Source of the DNA: Helicobacteraceae bacterium
Lineage (GTDB): Bacteria; Campylobacterota; Campylobacteria; Campylobacterales; Sulfurimonadaceae
DNA length: 64,000 bases
NCBI GenBank assembly: GCA_947498025.1
Contig: CANMJR010000009.1
Coordinates: forward strand, 1 to 64,000
Direction of reading: 5' to 3'
This document shows positions 45,045 through 53,779 of this stretch, piece after piece. The notes below the pieces were generated by a model. It was given only the letters and a program-made list of their open reading frames with translations, searched no databases and was not told the origin of the DNA. Position numbers and translations under genes: made by a program. Every line of letters starts with the position of its first letter. Position 1 is the stretch's first letter.

Positions 45045-45874
45045 TGAGTAAATTACAAAGAATATTAGTTCGTGCAAGACGGCAAGTCTTTAGTGAAATG
45101 GTCGGTAATAACCCCTCTATTTTTCAGGGGGAGGGGTATGATTTTATAGAGCTTCGTGAGTATATGCCCGGAGATGATATCAGACACATAGACTGGAATA
45201 TCACTGCAAAAATGCAGAAGCCCTACATTAAAATCTTTCGTGAAGAGAGAGAGTTGAATGTGGTAGTTGCGAGTGTACTCAACGGAAGCGTGCATTTTGG
45301 TTCTAAGAAATTCAAGCAGGATGTGATTGCTGAAATAAACGCACTCCTTGGTTTTTCAACTCTAAAAAACGGCGATTTGTTAAGCTCCTATATTTTTACG
45401 GATACTATGATTTCTCACTTAAAACCGAGTAAAAAGATACATCAAGTGCAAAAGAGCGTGAGTGAGATTTTAGACTTTTATGCACTGAACCAAAAAGTTG
45501 ACTTCAAAGTTCTGGCGGACACACTCTATAAAAGATTAAAAAGAAAATCTCTTATCATAGTAGTAGGAGATTTTTTTGAGATTCCGGACTTTAAGCTTCT
45601 GGCTAAAAAGCATGAAGTTGTAGCTGTAATAGTGAGAGATTTATTGGAGGAGAAACCTCTTGTTATGGGCTTTTCATCTTTAGTTGACCCCGAGAGCGGA
45701 GCAGTTTTGGAGGGTGACTTTAACGCTTCCAGCGTTGAAGCGTATGCCAAAAAAGTAACAATGCATGACCATAAACTCTATGACACTTTTAGAAAACAGC
45801 AAATTAGATTTACAAAAATATACACACACTCCGTTGCAGCAGTAGAGCTACGCAGACTTTTTGAGGGTAGATAA
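45044..45874 (+). CDS. DUF58 protein of Bat set 2
   Basis: A 276-aa protein with the DUF58 motif 'GEGYDFIELREYMPGDDIRH' followed by 'IDWNITAKMQKPYIK'. Standard second gene after moxR. Overlaps by one base with both neighbours (TAATG). Function unknown; a VWA-like fold is expected in the C-terminal part. Confidence 0.9.
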   Translation: MSKLQRILVRARRQVFSEMVGNNPSIFQGEGYDFIELREYMPGDDIRHIDWNITAKMQKPYIKIFREERELNVVVASVLNGSVHFGSKKFKQDVIAEINALLGFSTLKNGDLLSSYIFTDTMISHLKPSKKIHQVQKSVSEILDFYALNQKVDFKVLADTLYKRLKRKSLIIVVGDFFEIPDFKLLAKKHEVVAVIVRDLLEEKPLVMGFSSLVDPESGAVLEGDFNASSVEAYAKKVTMHDHKLYDTFRKQQIRFTKIYTHSVAAVELRRLFEGR

Positions 45875-46272
45875 TGCAAAGTTACGACATTCCGTTACAT
45901 GATATAAAACCGATAGTTGATGTGCATGAGTATTCTCTCTACTATTTTTTAGGAGTGGCTGGTGCTGCGATACTTTTGGCAGGCGGAATTCTCTATCTCA
46001 TATATTTATGGCTTAAAAAAAGAAAGAGATTCAACATAAGAAAAGAGCATAAAAGGGTTTTAAACTCATTAGCTTTTATCGACGCAAAAAGGACGGCATA
46101 TGCTATTACTCACTATGGCGCAACGTTCAAAAATGATACACCTCGACATGGGGAGATGTATAAAAATTTAACAGATAGACTCGAAGCCTACAAATATAAA
46201 AAAGAGGTGGACGGTTTAGACAAAGAGACTTTGGGCTACTTTGAACTCTATAAAGAGATGTGCGATGTTTGA
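45874..46272 (+). CDS. DUF4381-like single-TM protein of Bat set 2
   Basis: A 132-aa protein: short N-terminus 'YDIPLHDIKPIVDVHEYSLY', one TM (about 26-50), and a basic cytoplasmic tail. Place between DUF58 and batA is that of DUF4381 genes in other Bat/Mox operons. It overlaps batA by 8 nt. Confidence 0.7.
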   Translation: MQSYDIPLHDIKPIVDVHEYSLYYFLGVAGAAILLAGGILYLIYLWLKKRKRFNIRKEHKRVLNSLAFIDAKRTAYAITHYGATFKNDTPRHGEMYKNLTDRLEAYKYKKEVDGLDKETLGYFELYKEMCDV

Positions 46273-47194
46273 CGGGCTCTACTTTGAGTTGCCGAAACTC
46301 TCTTTTATAATTTTTGTTTTTATCGGGTGTGCGACAATATGTAAAATGCGATTGCCCTCAATCTACTTCCCGCATGCACAGCAGTTTATGAACAATTCGG
46401 TATCTACATCTAAACTCCTTTTTTTTCTCAAATGGCTTGGAATTAGTATGATGATTCTGGCACTCATGTCTCCCGTAAAAGATGAACCTTATGAGATAGA
46501 GCCAAAAAATGGGTACGAGATAGCTCTTATACTGGATGCTTCAGAGTCGATGACGGAGAGGGGGTTTGACAGCGCAAACGAGAACTTAAACAGATTTGAT
46601 GTTGTGAAAAATATTGTGAGCGATTTTATTGCTAAAAGAAAGAGCGACAACATGGGTTTGGTGGTTTTTGGAGCCTACTCATTTATAGCTTCGCCGCTCA
46701 CCTATGATGAGAATATTTTAAGCCGCATAGTCTCTCAGCTGAGAATAGGAATGGCAGGGAGATTTACGGCACTTTACGAGGCGTTGGCGCAGGGTGTAAA
46801 TTTACTAAAAACAAGTGAATCCAAGAGCAAAATCGCGATACTTTTAACAGACGGTTATAGCACAGCGGGAGCGGATAGAGTTCCTCTTGAAGTAGCACTC
46901 GGCATGGCAAAAAAAGAGGGAATTAAAGTCTATCCGATTGGCATTGGCAGGTCAAATGAATACAACAAAAATGTTTTGGAAAATATTGCCAAAGAGACCG
47001 GCGGAGTAGCTTTTGGAGCTTCGAGTGCAAATGAGCTAAAAGAGGTTTATTCCAAAATTGATGAACTTGAAAAGTCGGAGATTAAGAGCGAGTCGTTTAC
47101 ATATTTGAAATATTACTTTGCCTATCCGCTCTTCGTGGCATTGCTATCGCTCATGCTTTATGTCTATCTGAGAAATAAGAGGGGGCATGCATGA
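46265..47194 (+). CDS. batA: BatA-type VWA protein, set 2
   Basis: A 309-aa paralogue of the set 1 BatA: TMs near the N-terminus, VWA MIDAS 'LILDASESMTERGFD' and 'FGAYSFIASPLTYDENI', which parallels 'YGDFAFIASPITYEKEI' in set 1, and a C-terminal TM. Track start TTG 46241; ATG 46265 is preferred. ATGA overlap with batB. Confidence 0.85.
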   Translation: MFDGLYFELPKLSFIIFVFIGCATICKMRLPSIYFPHAQQFMNNSVSTSKLLFFLKWLGISMMILALMSPVKDEPYEIEPKNGYEIALILDASESMTERGFDSANENLNRFDVVKNIVSDFIAKRKSDNMGLVVFGAYSFIASPLTYDENILSRIVSQLRIGMAGRFTALYEALAQGVNLLKTSESKSKIAILLTDGYSTAGADRVPLEVALGMAKKEGIKVYPIGIGRSNEYNKNVLENIAKETGGVAFGASSANELKEVYSKIDELEKSEIKSESFTYLKYYFAYPLFVALLSLMLYVYLRNKRGHA

Positions 47195-49089
47195 GTTTTT
47201 TACATCCGGAATTTTTGTATTACATGTTGCCTCCGCTTTTTATATTGTTTGGACTTTTACTTACCCAAAAAGAGGCACAGCTCCACTTTTTTAGTGATGA
47301 GGTGCTCAGCAGACTCCGTGTGAGTGCAAACATTTTAACGCTTAAAGCTAGAAACGCACTCTTTTTTTTAATGGGTTTTTTCATGATAGTTGCCCTTGCG
47401 CATCCCGTTATAAATGAGGGTGAAGTGGAGGTCAAAGCAAAAAGTGCAGACATCATGATAGCTTTGGATATTTCAGACTCAATGCTCGCAGAAGATGTTT
47501 ATCCCAACCGTCTGAAACTAGCAAAGCAGAAGGCGATGGAGCTGCTGAAAATTGCTCCCAACGAGAGAATCGGAGTGATAGCATTTGCGAAAAACTCCTA
47601 CCTTGTTTCGCCTCTTAGTTTTGACCATAGTGCGGTTGGATTTTTGCTCCGTCAGTTGGATACTAACTCCATCACAGAGAAGGGAACAGACTTTTTATCC
47701 ATGCTTGAAGTTGTAAATAGTTCTGTAAATAAAGAGGGTAAAAAATATCTTCTGATTCTCAGTGACGGCGGAGATGAGAGCGATTTTTCTAAAGAGATTG
47801 CCTATGCAAAAGAGAAAAATATTGTTATTTTTGTTCTGGGAATAGGGACAAATACAGGCGCACCGATAAAACTGGAAGATGGAACTTTTATAAAACATAA
47901 GGGTGAAATCATAGTCTCAAAACTCAATGAAAATATCTCCTCTCTTGCAACAAAGAGCGGCGGAGTTTATGTGCAGAGTGTAAAATCAGATGACGATATA
48001 AAAACTATGTTGCGAGAGATAGAGAGTCTGAGTGAGAAAAAAGAGCTAAAAAGTGAAAAAGTTCAAAGATTTATACCTCTTTTTTACTATCCGCTTGGGA
48101 TGGCTTTGTTTTTATTTTTAATAGCTACAAGTTCCATGAGTAAACGACAAACCGTAAGTGTGCCATCCGCTTTTATACTTTTTGCACTTCTGTTTACAAC
48201 TCCCCATGCCGAGGCAGGTCTGCTTGATTTTATGGAACTTCGAGATGCTAAAAAAGCGTATGAGAACAAAGAGTATGAGAAGGCTTCAAAACTTTATGAA
48301 AAACATGCAGAGAGCTCTATGAACGGTGAGAGTTACTTTAATGCAGGAAATGCCCTCTACAAGCAAGAGAAATATGATGAAGCAATAAAATCATATGAAA
48401 AAGCTGCATTGCCTGATGAAAAGCAAAGAGCGAAGAATCTCTCAAATATCGGAAACAGTTATGTAAAACAGGCAAAAGAGGAGAGTTTACAAAAGGCACT
48501 GAAATCTTACGAAGCGTCTTTGAAACTACATGAAGATAATGAGACAAGAGAAAATTTAGAAGCGGTGCAAAAAGCTATAGAGAAACAGAAGCAAGACAAA
48601 GAAGAGAAAAAAGAGGATAAGTCAGAAGAAAAAAAAGAGGGTAAAAACCAAAAAGAGGGTGATAATAAAGATTCTAAGAAGCAAGAAGATAAAGATTCAA
48701 GAGAGAAGAATTCAGAGAAAAAAAACAGCTCAGACAAGAAAGAGGAGAAGTCAGATAAAGAGCAGGATAGCTCAAAAAATGATAAGTCGGAAGATAATGA
48801 AAAAAAATCTGATGATATGAAACCTCAAAAAGAGGATGAGAAAAATAGGAAAGAAGATAGTAATCAGACAAAAGAGGAACAGCAAAAACAGAGTCAAGAT
48901 AAGAATCAAAAAAAAGAGGATAATAACTCTTCGAGCGAGGCACAATCCTCTCAAAATAACGAGAATAAAATGAGCGATGCAGAGGAACAAAAGTGGCTCG
49001 AACAGCTCAATTTACAACAAAATACCTACATGTATAAGTTAAATAACGAAAAATCGAAGATGGAGAATTCTAATGAAAAACCTTGGTAA
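47191..49089 (+). CDS. batB: BatB-type VWA plus TPR protein with charged tail, set 2
   Basis: A 632-aa protein: TMs near 10-25 and 55-70, VWA with 'ALDISDSMLAEDVYPNR' (about 91-107), two TMs near 295-330, TPR units ('YEKASKLYEKHAES', 'YDEAIKSYEKAA', 'LQKALKSYEASLKL'), then about 130 residues of almost only Lys, Glu, Asp, Ser, Asn and Gln (about 470-600), probably disordered. It ends '...SNEKPW', overlapping batD in another frame. Confidence 0.85.
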   Translation: MSFLHPEFLYYMLPPLFILFGLLLTQKEAQLHFFSDEVLSRLRVSANILTLKARNALFFLMGFFMIVALAHPVINEGEVEVKAKSADIMIALDISDSMLAEDVYPNRLKLAKQKAMELLKIAPNERIGVIAFAKNSYLVSPLSFDHSAVGFLLRQLDTNSITEKGTDFLSMLEVVNSSVNKEGKKYLLILSDGGDESDFSKEIAYAKEKNIVIFVLGIGTNTGAPIKLEDGTFIKHKGEIIVSKLNENISSLATKSGGVYVQSVKSDDDIKTMLREIESLSEKKELKSEKVQRFIPLFYYPLGMALFLFLIATSSMSKRQTVSVPSAFILFALLFTTPHAEAGLLDFMELRDAKKAYENKEYEKASKLYEKHAESSMNGESYFNAGNALYKQEKYDEAIKSYEKAALPDEKQRAKNLSNIGNSYVKQAKEESLQKALKSYEASLKLHEDNETRENLEAVQKAIEKQKQDKEEKKEDKSEEKKEGKNQKEGDNKDSKKQEDKDSREKNSEKKNSSDKKEEKSDKEQDSSKNDKSEDNEKKSDDMKPQKEDEKNRKEDSNQTKEEQQKQSQDKNQKKEDNNSSSEAQSSQNNENKMSDAEEQKWLEQLNLQQNTYMYKLNNEKSKMENSNEKPW

Positions 49090-50491
49090 AACAGCTCTGC
49101 TTCTGCTCTTTGCTGCGCATGCGCTTTTTGGCGGAGTTACTGCAACAGTTGATTCTAAAAGTGTGGAACTAGGAGATGCAGTTACGCTGAACCTTGATAT
49201 AACCGGCGATAATGCAACGCGTCCCAATATAAATTCGTTGTGTGGAAGCAACATTATCTCTACAAACACTTCGACGAGCATACAGGGTGTCAATGGAGTT
49301 TACAAAAAAAGCATTATTTTGAGTTATAAATTTTTGCCACAAAAAAGCTGTGAGATTGAAGCTATAAATATTGAAATAGATGACAAAACAGAGACAACAG
49401 AGCCTATCAAAATTGAAGTAAAACCGGTTGATAAAGCTAAAGATTCAGATTTTGCTCTGAGCTTAGAGAGTAATAAAAAAGAGATGTTTGTGGGAGAGCC
49501 TTTTGATTTAACACTGCTCTTTAAACAAAAACGAAATACAGAAGCGGTTGATAGTAAATTTTCGCCACCGGACTTACAAGGCTTTTGGGTAAAGAGTGAG
49601 TCAAAGCCCATAAGAGTGGAGGAAGGAGAGTACATTATTACAAAAGTAATCTATACCATGGCACCTCAAAGAGAGGGGAATTTGAAAATATCCGGTGCTC
49701 AAATGAGCGTTGCCTCAAGGTCTAATTCACGCGATAATTGGGGCTCATGGATACCTGCGATTAAGTGGAAAAGCTACTTTTCAAATGAAGTGGAATTGGA
49801 TGTAAAACCTCTTCCCTCTGGAGTGAATTTAGTGGGAAATTTCAGCATATCTGCAACTGTTGACAAAGAAGAGATAAACGCTAATGAAGCCGTAAATGTA
49901 ACTGTTGAAGTGCAGGGTGATGGGAACTTAGAGGATATAAAAACATTTAAGCCTTCCATAGAAAAAGTGAGTGTTTTTGATGAAAAGATAGCAATAGAGA
50001 ACTCAAAATTATCTCAAAAAATGGCTTTTGTATCGGATGAAGATTTTACGATTCCGCCCTTTGAGCTGAAATATTTTGACACTGCTACAAAAGAGATTCA
50101 GAGCATCTCAACCAAAGAGATACATGTCAGAGTTAAAAATGCAAAACCTAAAGAGGAGCTCTTGATTAAGCGAGATGAGAGTGCAAAAGCTGTTCAAGCG
50201 GAGAGTTTTGCAAATGGAATAAGTACATATTGGATTGTTTTAGGATTTATTTTTGGTATGGCATGCGGAGTTTTATTAGCCCTCTTTAAACCATGGAAAT
50301 TCATAGGCAAAAATAGAAGCAGCTCTCTAAAAGAGCCAAGACATCTGCTGGTGAAATTGATGCCTCATAAGCATGATGCAGAGGTTCAAAATTTGATAGA
50401 GATATTAGAAAAAAATATCTACTCAAATGCAAACATAAAAATAGATAAAAAGGGTTTGAAAGAGATATTGAAGAGATATGAAATAGTTTAA
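49073..50491 (+). CDS. batD: BatD oxygen-tolerance protein, set 2
   Basis: A 472-aa protein with a signal peptide ('KNLGKTALLLLFAAHALFGG'), several Ig-like beta domains in the periplasm, one TM near 385-405 and a cytoplasmic tail. 'VGEPFDLTLLFKQ' and 'QKMAFVSDEDFTIPPFELKY' are BatD-type. It starts 17 nt inside batB. Last gene of set 2, followed by a bidirectional terminator. Confidence 0.85.
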   Translation: MKNLGKTALLLLFAAHALFGGVTATVDSKSVELGDAVTLNLDITGDNATRPNINSLCGSNIISTNTSTSIQGVNGVYKKSIILSYKFLPQKSCEIEAINIEIDDKTETTEPIKIEVKPVDKAKDSDFALSLESNKKEMFVGEPFDLTLLFKQKRNTEAVDSKFSPPDLQGFWVKSESKPIRVEEGEYIITKVIYTMAPQREGNLKISGAQMSVASRSNSRDNWGSWIPAIKWKSYFSNEVELDVKPLPSGVNLVGNFSISATVDKEEINANEAVNVTVEVQGDGNLEDIKTFKPSIEKVSVFDEKIAIENSKLSQKMAFVSDEDFTIPPFELKYFDTATKEIQSISTKEIHVRVKNAKPKEELLIKRDESAKAVQAESFANGISTYWIVLGFIFGMACGVLLALFKPWKFIGKNRSSSLKEPRHLLVKLMPHKHDAEVQNLIEILEKNIYSNANIKIDKKGLKEILKRYEIV

Positions 50492-50492
50492 T

Positions 50493-50520
50493 AGAGTTCT
50501 TACAAAACTGCGAGAACTCT
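50493..50520. terminator. Bidirectional terminator between batD and tyrA
   Basis: AGAGTTCT (50493-50500) and AGAACTCT (50513-50520) form a perfect 8-bp stem between two convergent genes, overlapping the tyrA stop. Half of it, CTTACAAAAC.GC.AGAACTCTA, recurs at 36293-36315. Confidence 0.6.
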
Positions 50521-51352
50521 AATCCTCTAAAATATCATGTAGCTTATTTCCGTTTTCCAGCTCTTTGCGAACTTTGTCCCACTCGTCGTCTATGATACTC
50601 TGCTTTAGGTTTGTAAGCTCTTTTTCAAAGAGCTCAATCGCTTCTATTATGTTGGATTTATTTTGTCTAAAAATATCTTCCCACATGTTTGGAGAACTTT
50701 TCGCAAGGCGGCTCATTGAGCGAAAACCTCCGGCAGCAAGCAGCAAAATGTTCTCTTTTTTCTCCTGCTTCATAACGGTATTTGCAAGTGAATAGGAGAT
50801 GGCGTGGGGCATGTGTGAGATAAATGCTGCATGGCGGTCATGCTGTTTTGCCGACATAAAATATTTTTTCATCTCAAGTGAACTGAAAATAGTTTTTGCA
50901 ACCTCTCTTTGAATTGCACCGCTGTTTTCCAGGTCGCACAAAACTACAACTTTATCAGTGTAGAGATTCTCAATCGCGGCATAGGGACCAAAATTTTCTG
51001 TTCCCGTCATCGGGTGGGCAGCTACGAAATTTTTTCGTATTGACTGCGGAACAGACTCTATGATAATCTCTTTAGTGCTTCCTAAATCTATAATTGTGGT
51101 ACTCTCTTTCACATCAGTTAAATTTTTTAGAGTTGCAATTATTCCATTTACAGGAATCGCAAGAAAAATAACATCACACTCTTTTACTTCTTCAAATGGA
51201 ACAACTCTATCAACTAAACCGAGTTTTAAAGCATCTCTTTGGTGCTGTTCATTATGGTCGCTTCCAACGATGCTCTTAATAAAAGTTAATTTTTTTAGAC
51301 TAAGCGCTAGTGAGCCACCCATAAGTCCAAGTCCTACAATTGCTATATTCAT
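50519..51352 (-). CDS. tyrA: Prephenate dehydrogenase
   Basis: Oxidative decarboxylation of prephenate to 4-hydroxyphenylpyruvate for tyrosine synthesis. 'IAIVGLGLMGGSLALSLKKL' is the NAD-binding N-terminus; 'AAHPMTGTENFGPYAA' and 'HAAFISHMPHAISYSLANTV' hold the catalytic His motifs. 277 aa without a chorismate mutase or ACT domain. Confidence 0.93.
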   Translation of the reverse strand: MNIAIVGLGLMGGSLALSLKKLTFIKSIVGSDHNEQHQRDALKLGLVDRVVPFEEVKECDVIFLAIPVNGIIATLKNLTDVKESTTIIDLGSTKEIIIESVPQSIRKNFVAAHPMTGTENFGPYAAIENLYTDKVVVLCDLENSGAIQREVAKTIFSSLEMKKYFMSAKQHDRHAAFISHMPHAISYSLANTVMKQEKKENILLLAAGGFRSMSRLAKSSPNMWEDIFRQNKSNIIEAIELFEKELTNLKQSIIDDEWDKVRKELENGNKLHDILED

Positions 51353-51661
51353 ATTCTATCTCTCTATTTATTTAGTGAATTTGTATTATTAATAAATACT
51401 CAAGGTCAGTATTCTAGCATCTTATGCTGTCAACCCACTGAAAATACCATAGAGTGTTTTCATAAAATAGGCAAGATGTAATAAAAAATCTAACTCTCTT
51501 TTGCAGGATTTGATTTGCTTTGAGATGATTTTTTTTAAATTTTATAGATGTTTCCAATGTATTACAAAAAGATGATATGCTGTTATAAAATAATTTTGAT
51601 TGATTTATATATCTATGGAAATTTCACTTATTCAAAGATGTATAAAAGAAAAGGGTGAGAG
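51353..51661. other. 309-base gap between tyrA and the diguanylate cyclase gene
   Basis: Divergent promoter region, AT-rich, with no ORF worth reporting, no tRNA and no strong hairpin. It should hold the promoters of both flanking genes, but I cannot place them with confidence. Confidence 0.5.
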
Positions 51662-53590
51662 ATGAAAAGATATACACAAAGTAAAGAATCGTATCAAAAG
51701 CTCTTAAAAGCTCCCTATCAGCTTATTGGAGTCATGACTTTTATAGTTGTTCTTATTACTACTATTTCTATTTATCGTCTCTATAATATCGGATTTGAAC
51801 AGCAAAAGAAGCGTCTCACAGAAGCGGTGCAGAGTCAGGCGGTTATGATTAATAGTATAGTAGAACATGCAATACATGACCATATAAATTCAAAGATTGA
51901 CATAGAAGAAGAAGTTTTAGAAGGTCTCATGAATGCTCACAAGCAATTTGTAGGATTTGGTGAGACGGGTGAATATACACTTGCCAAATTAAATGAAGGC
52001 AAAATTCATTTTTTACTGCGTCATCGTCACACAGAAGTTGATACTATGGAAGATGTCTCTGTAGAACATTCACAATTGGCAGAACCGATGCGAAGAGCGC
52101 TTAATGGTGAAATAGGAGCTTTCATTGGCACAGACTATCGCGGTGCAACAGTTCTTGCGGCATATACACCTATAAAGAGGCTAGGTTGGGGAATCGTTGC
52201 TAAAATTGATATCTCAGAGATTAGAGCTCCATACATAGAAGAAACACTCTATGGCATAGTTGGTGCAGTTTTCATTATATTGTTCGGCTCTATGGTGATT
52301 GTTCGTTTTATTCATCCGCTTATACAAGAGATTGACAATGCAAGAGAATACAATCGGATGCTTTTTAATGAATCTCCCATAGGACTTGCCTTTACAGATT
52401 TTGAAGGTCATATGGTCGATGTAAACTCGGCACTTTTAAAGTTGACCGGCTACACAGAAGATGAGTTTTTGAATTTAAGTTACTGGGATATTACTCCACA
52501 AAAATATGAACACCAAGAAGAGGAACAGTTACACAAACTTCTGCTTGAAAAATGTTACGGTCCTTATGAAAAAGAGTATATTCATAAAGATGGACATTTA
52601 ATAAATGTAAGGCTCTCAGGATGTTTGATTGAGCAAGGCGGAAGAATTTATATCTCGTCAAGCATTGAAGATATTACTGAATATGTACACAATATTAGAG
52701 CTTTAAAAGAAGCAGCTCTTGTGTTTGAAAACACACATGAAGGAATCTTGATAACAGATGAGAATGTTAAAGTCGTTAGGATTAACTCTCCTTTTACGAA
52801 GATTACAGGATATACATTTGATGAAGTTGTTGGACTCAATCCTAACTTTTTACAATCCGGTGCACATGATGAAGCGTTTTACAAAAATATATGGGATATC
52901 ATCCAAAAAAATGGTTCATGGTACGGAGAGTTAAACGACAGAAGAAAAAATGGAGAATATTTTGCTACTATGCAAAGTATTACAGCAATAAAAGATGAAA
53001 ATAATAAAATCAGCGGTTATGTGTCTGTATTTTCCGATATTAGTGAGCGTAAAACGTATGAATTTAAATTACTGCATCTTGCAAGTCATGATGCACTTAC
53101 ATCTTTGCCAAATAGAACACATTTTCATGATAATCTGAGAAATGCTATTCAGAATGCAAAACGAAATAAATATAAAATTGCTGTACTCTTTTTGGATCTC
53201 AATGATTTTAAAAAGGTCAATGATACGTTAGGTCATGAAGTCGGTGATGCACTTTTAAAAGAAGTGTCGAGTCGTTTAAAAGAGTCTTTGAGAGGAGCAG
53301 ATACCGTTGCAAGACTCGGAGGAGATGAATTTGCAATTGTGCTACATGAAATAAAAAGCGTTGATAATGCAGTTGAAGTAGCTCAAAAAATCATTCAAAA
53401 AGTAAGTGAACCTTTTAAAGTAGGAGAAACAATTTTAATACCTTCAATAAGTATAGGGATTAGCATCTATCCCGAGCATAGCGATGATGGAGATAAACTT
53501 TTAAAATTTGCCGATAAAGCAATGTATGTAGCAAAACAGAGAAAAAATGGAACATGCGAACTTTTTGATTTGAATAAAAATTATGAGTGA
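51662..53590 (+). CDS. Membrane PAS-PAS-GGDEF diguanylate cyclase
   Basis: A 642-aa protein. TM1 about 19-40, a periplasmic sensor, TM2 about 198-220, PAS 1 (about 230-340, 'FNESPIGLAFTDFEGHMVDV'), PAS 2 (about 350-465, 'NTHEGILITDENVKVVRIN') and a C-terminal GGDEF domain. 'RLGGDEFAIVL' is an intact active site, and 'RGAD' five residues upstream is the inhibitory RxxD site, so it probably makes cyclic di-GMP with product inhibition. No EAL domain. Stands alone. Confidence 0.92.
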   Translation: MKRYTQSKESYQKLLKAPYQLIGVMTFIVVLITTISIYRLYNIGFEQQKKRLTEAVQSQAVMINSIVEHAIHDHINSKIDIEEEVLEGLMNAHKQFVGFGETGEYTLAKLNEGKIHFLLRHRHTEVDTMEDVSVEHSQLAEPMRRALNGEIGAFIGTDYRGATVLAAYTPIKRLGWGIVAKIDISEIRAPYIEETLYGIVGAVFIILFGSMVIVRFIHPLIQEIDNAREYNRMLFNESPIGLAFTDFEGHMVDVNSALLKLTGYTEDEFLNLSYWDITPQKYEHQEEEQLHKLLLEKCYGPYEKEYIHKDGHLINVRLSGCLIEQGGRIYISSSIEDITEYVHNIRALKEAALVFENTHEGILITDENVKVVRINSPFTKITGYTFDEVVGLNPNFLQSGAHDEAFYKNIWDIIQKNGSWYGELNDRRKNGEYFATMQSITAIKDENNKISGYVSVFSDISERKTYEFKLLHLASHDALTSLPNRTHFHDNLRNAIQNAKRNKYKIAVLFLDLNDFKKVNDTLGHEVGDALLKEVSSRLKESLRGADTVARLGGDEFAIVLHEIKSVDNAVEVAQKIIQKVSEPFKVGETILIPSISIGISIYPEHSDDGDKLLKFADKAMYVAKQRKNGTCELFDLNKNYE

Positions 53591-53779
53591 TTTTTTTGCA
53601 TCGTTTTTTCATCGTTTTTTTTCAATGAGATTTCAAGGATGCATAGCAAACATTGCTTATATGGATGCTACTTTCTGTTATTATCTGAAATAGAAATCCA
53701 GAAATTCCCGCATCGTCTTACTTAATTTTAACCTCTTAAAAGGTAGAATCACCTCTTATTTTACAACAAATGGATTTTA

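Noticed and set aside
48507-48990. Leu/Phe/Ser-rich - strand ORFs opposite the BatB tail
   Set aside because: They are the reverse complement of a Lys/Glu/Ser-rich coding repeat, which always yields such open frames.
53591-53779. T-rich direct repeats (CATCGTTTTTT twice) after the diguanylate cyclase
   Set aside because: Short and low-complexity; could serve as a terminator region, but no stem is clear.
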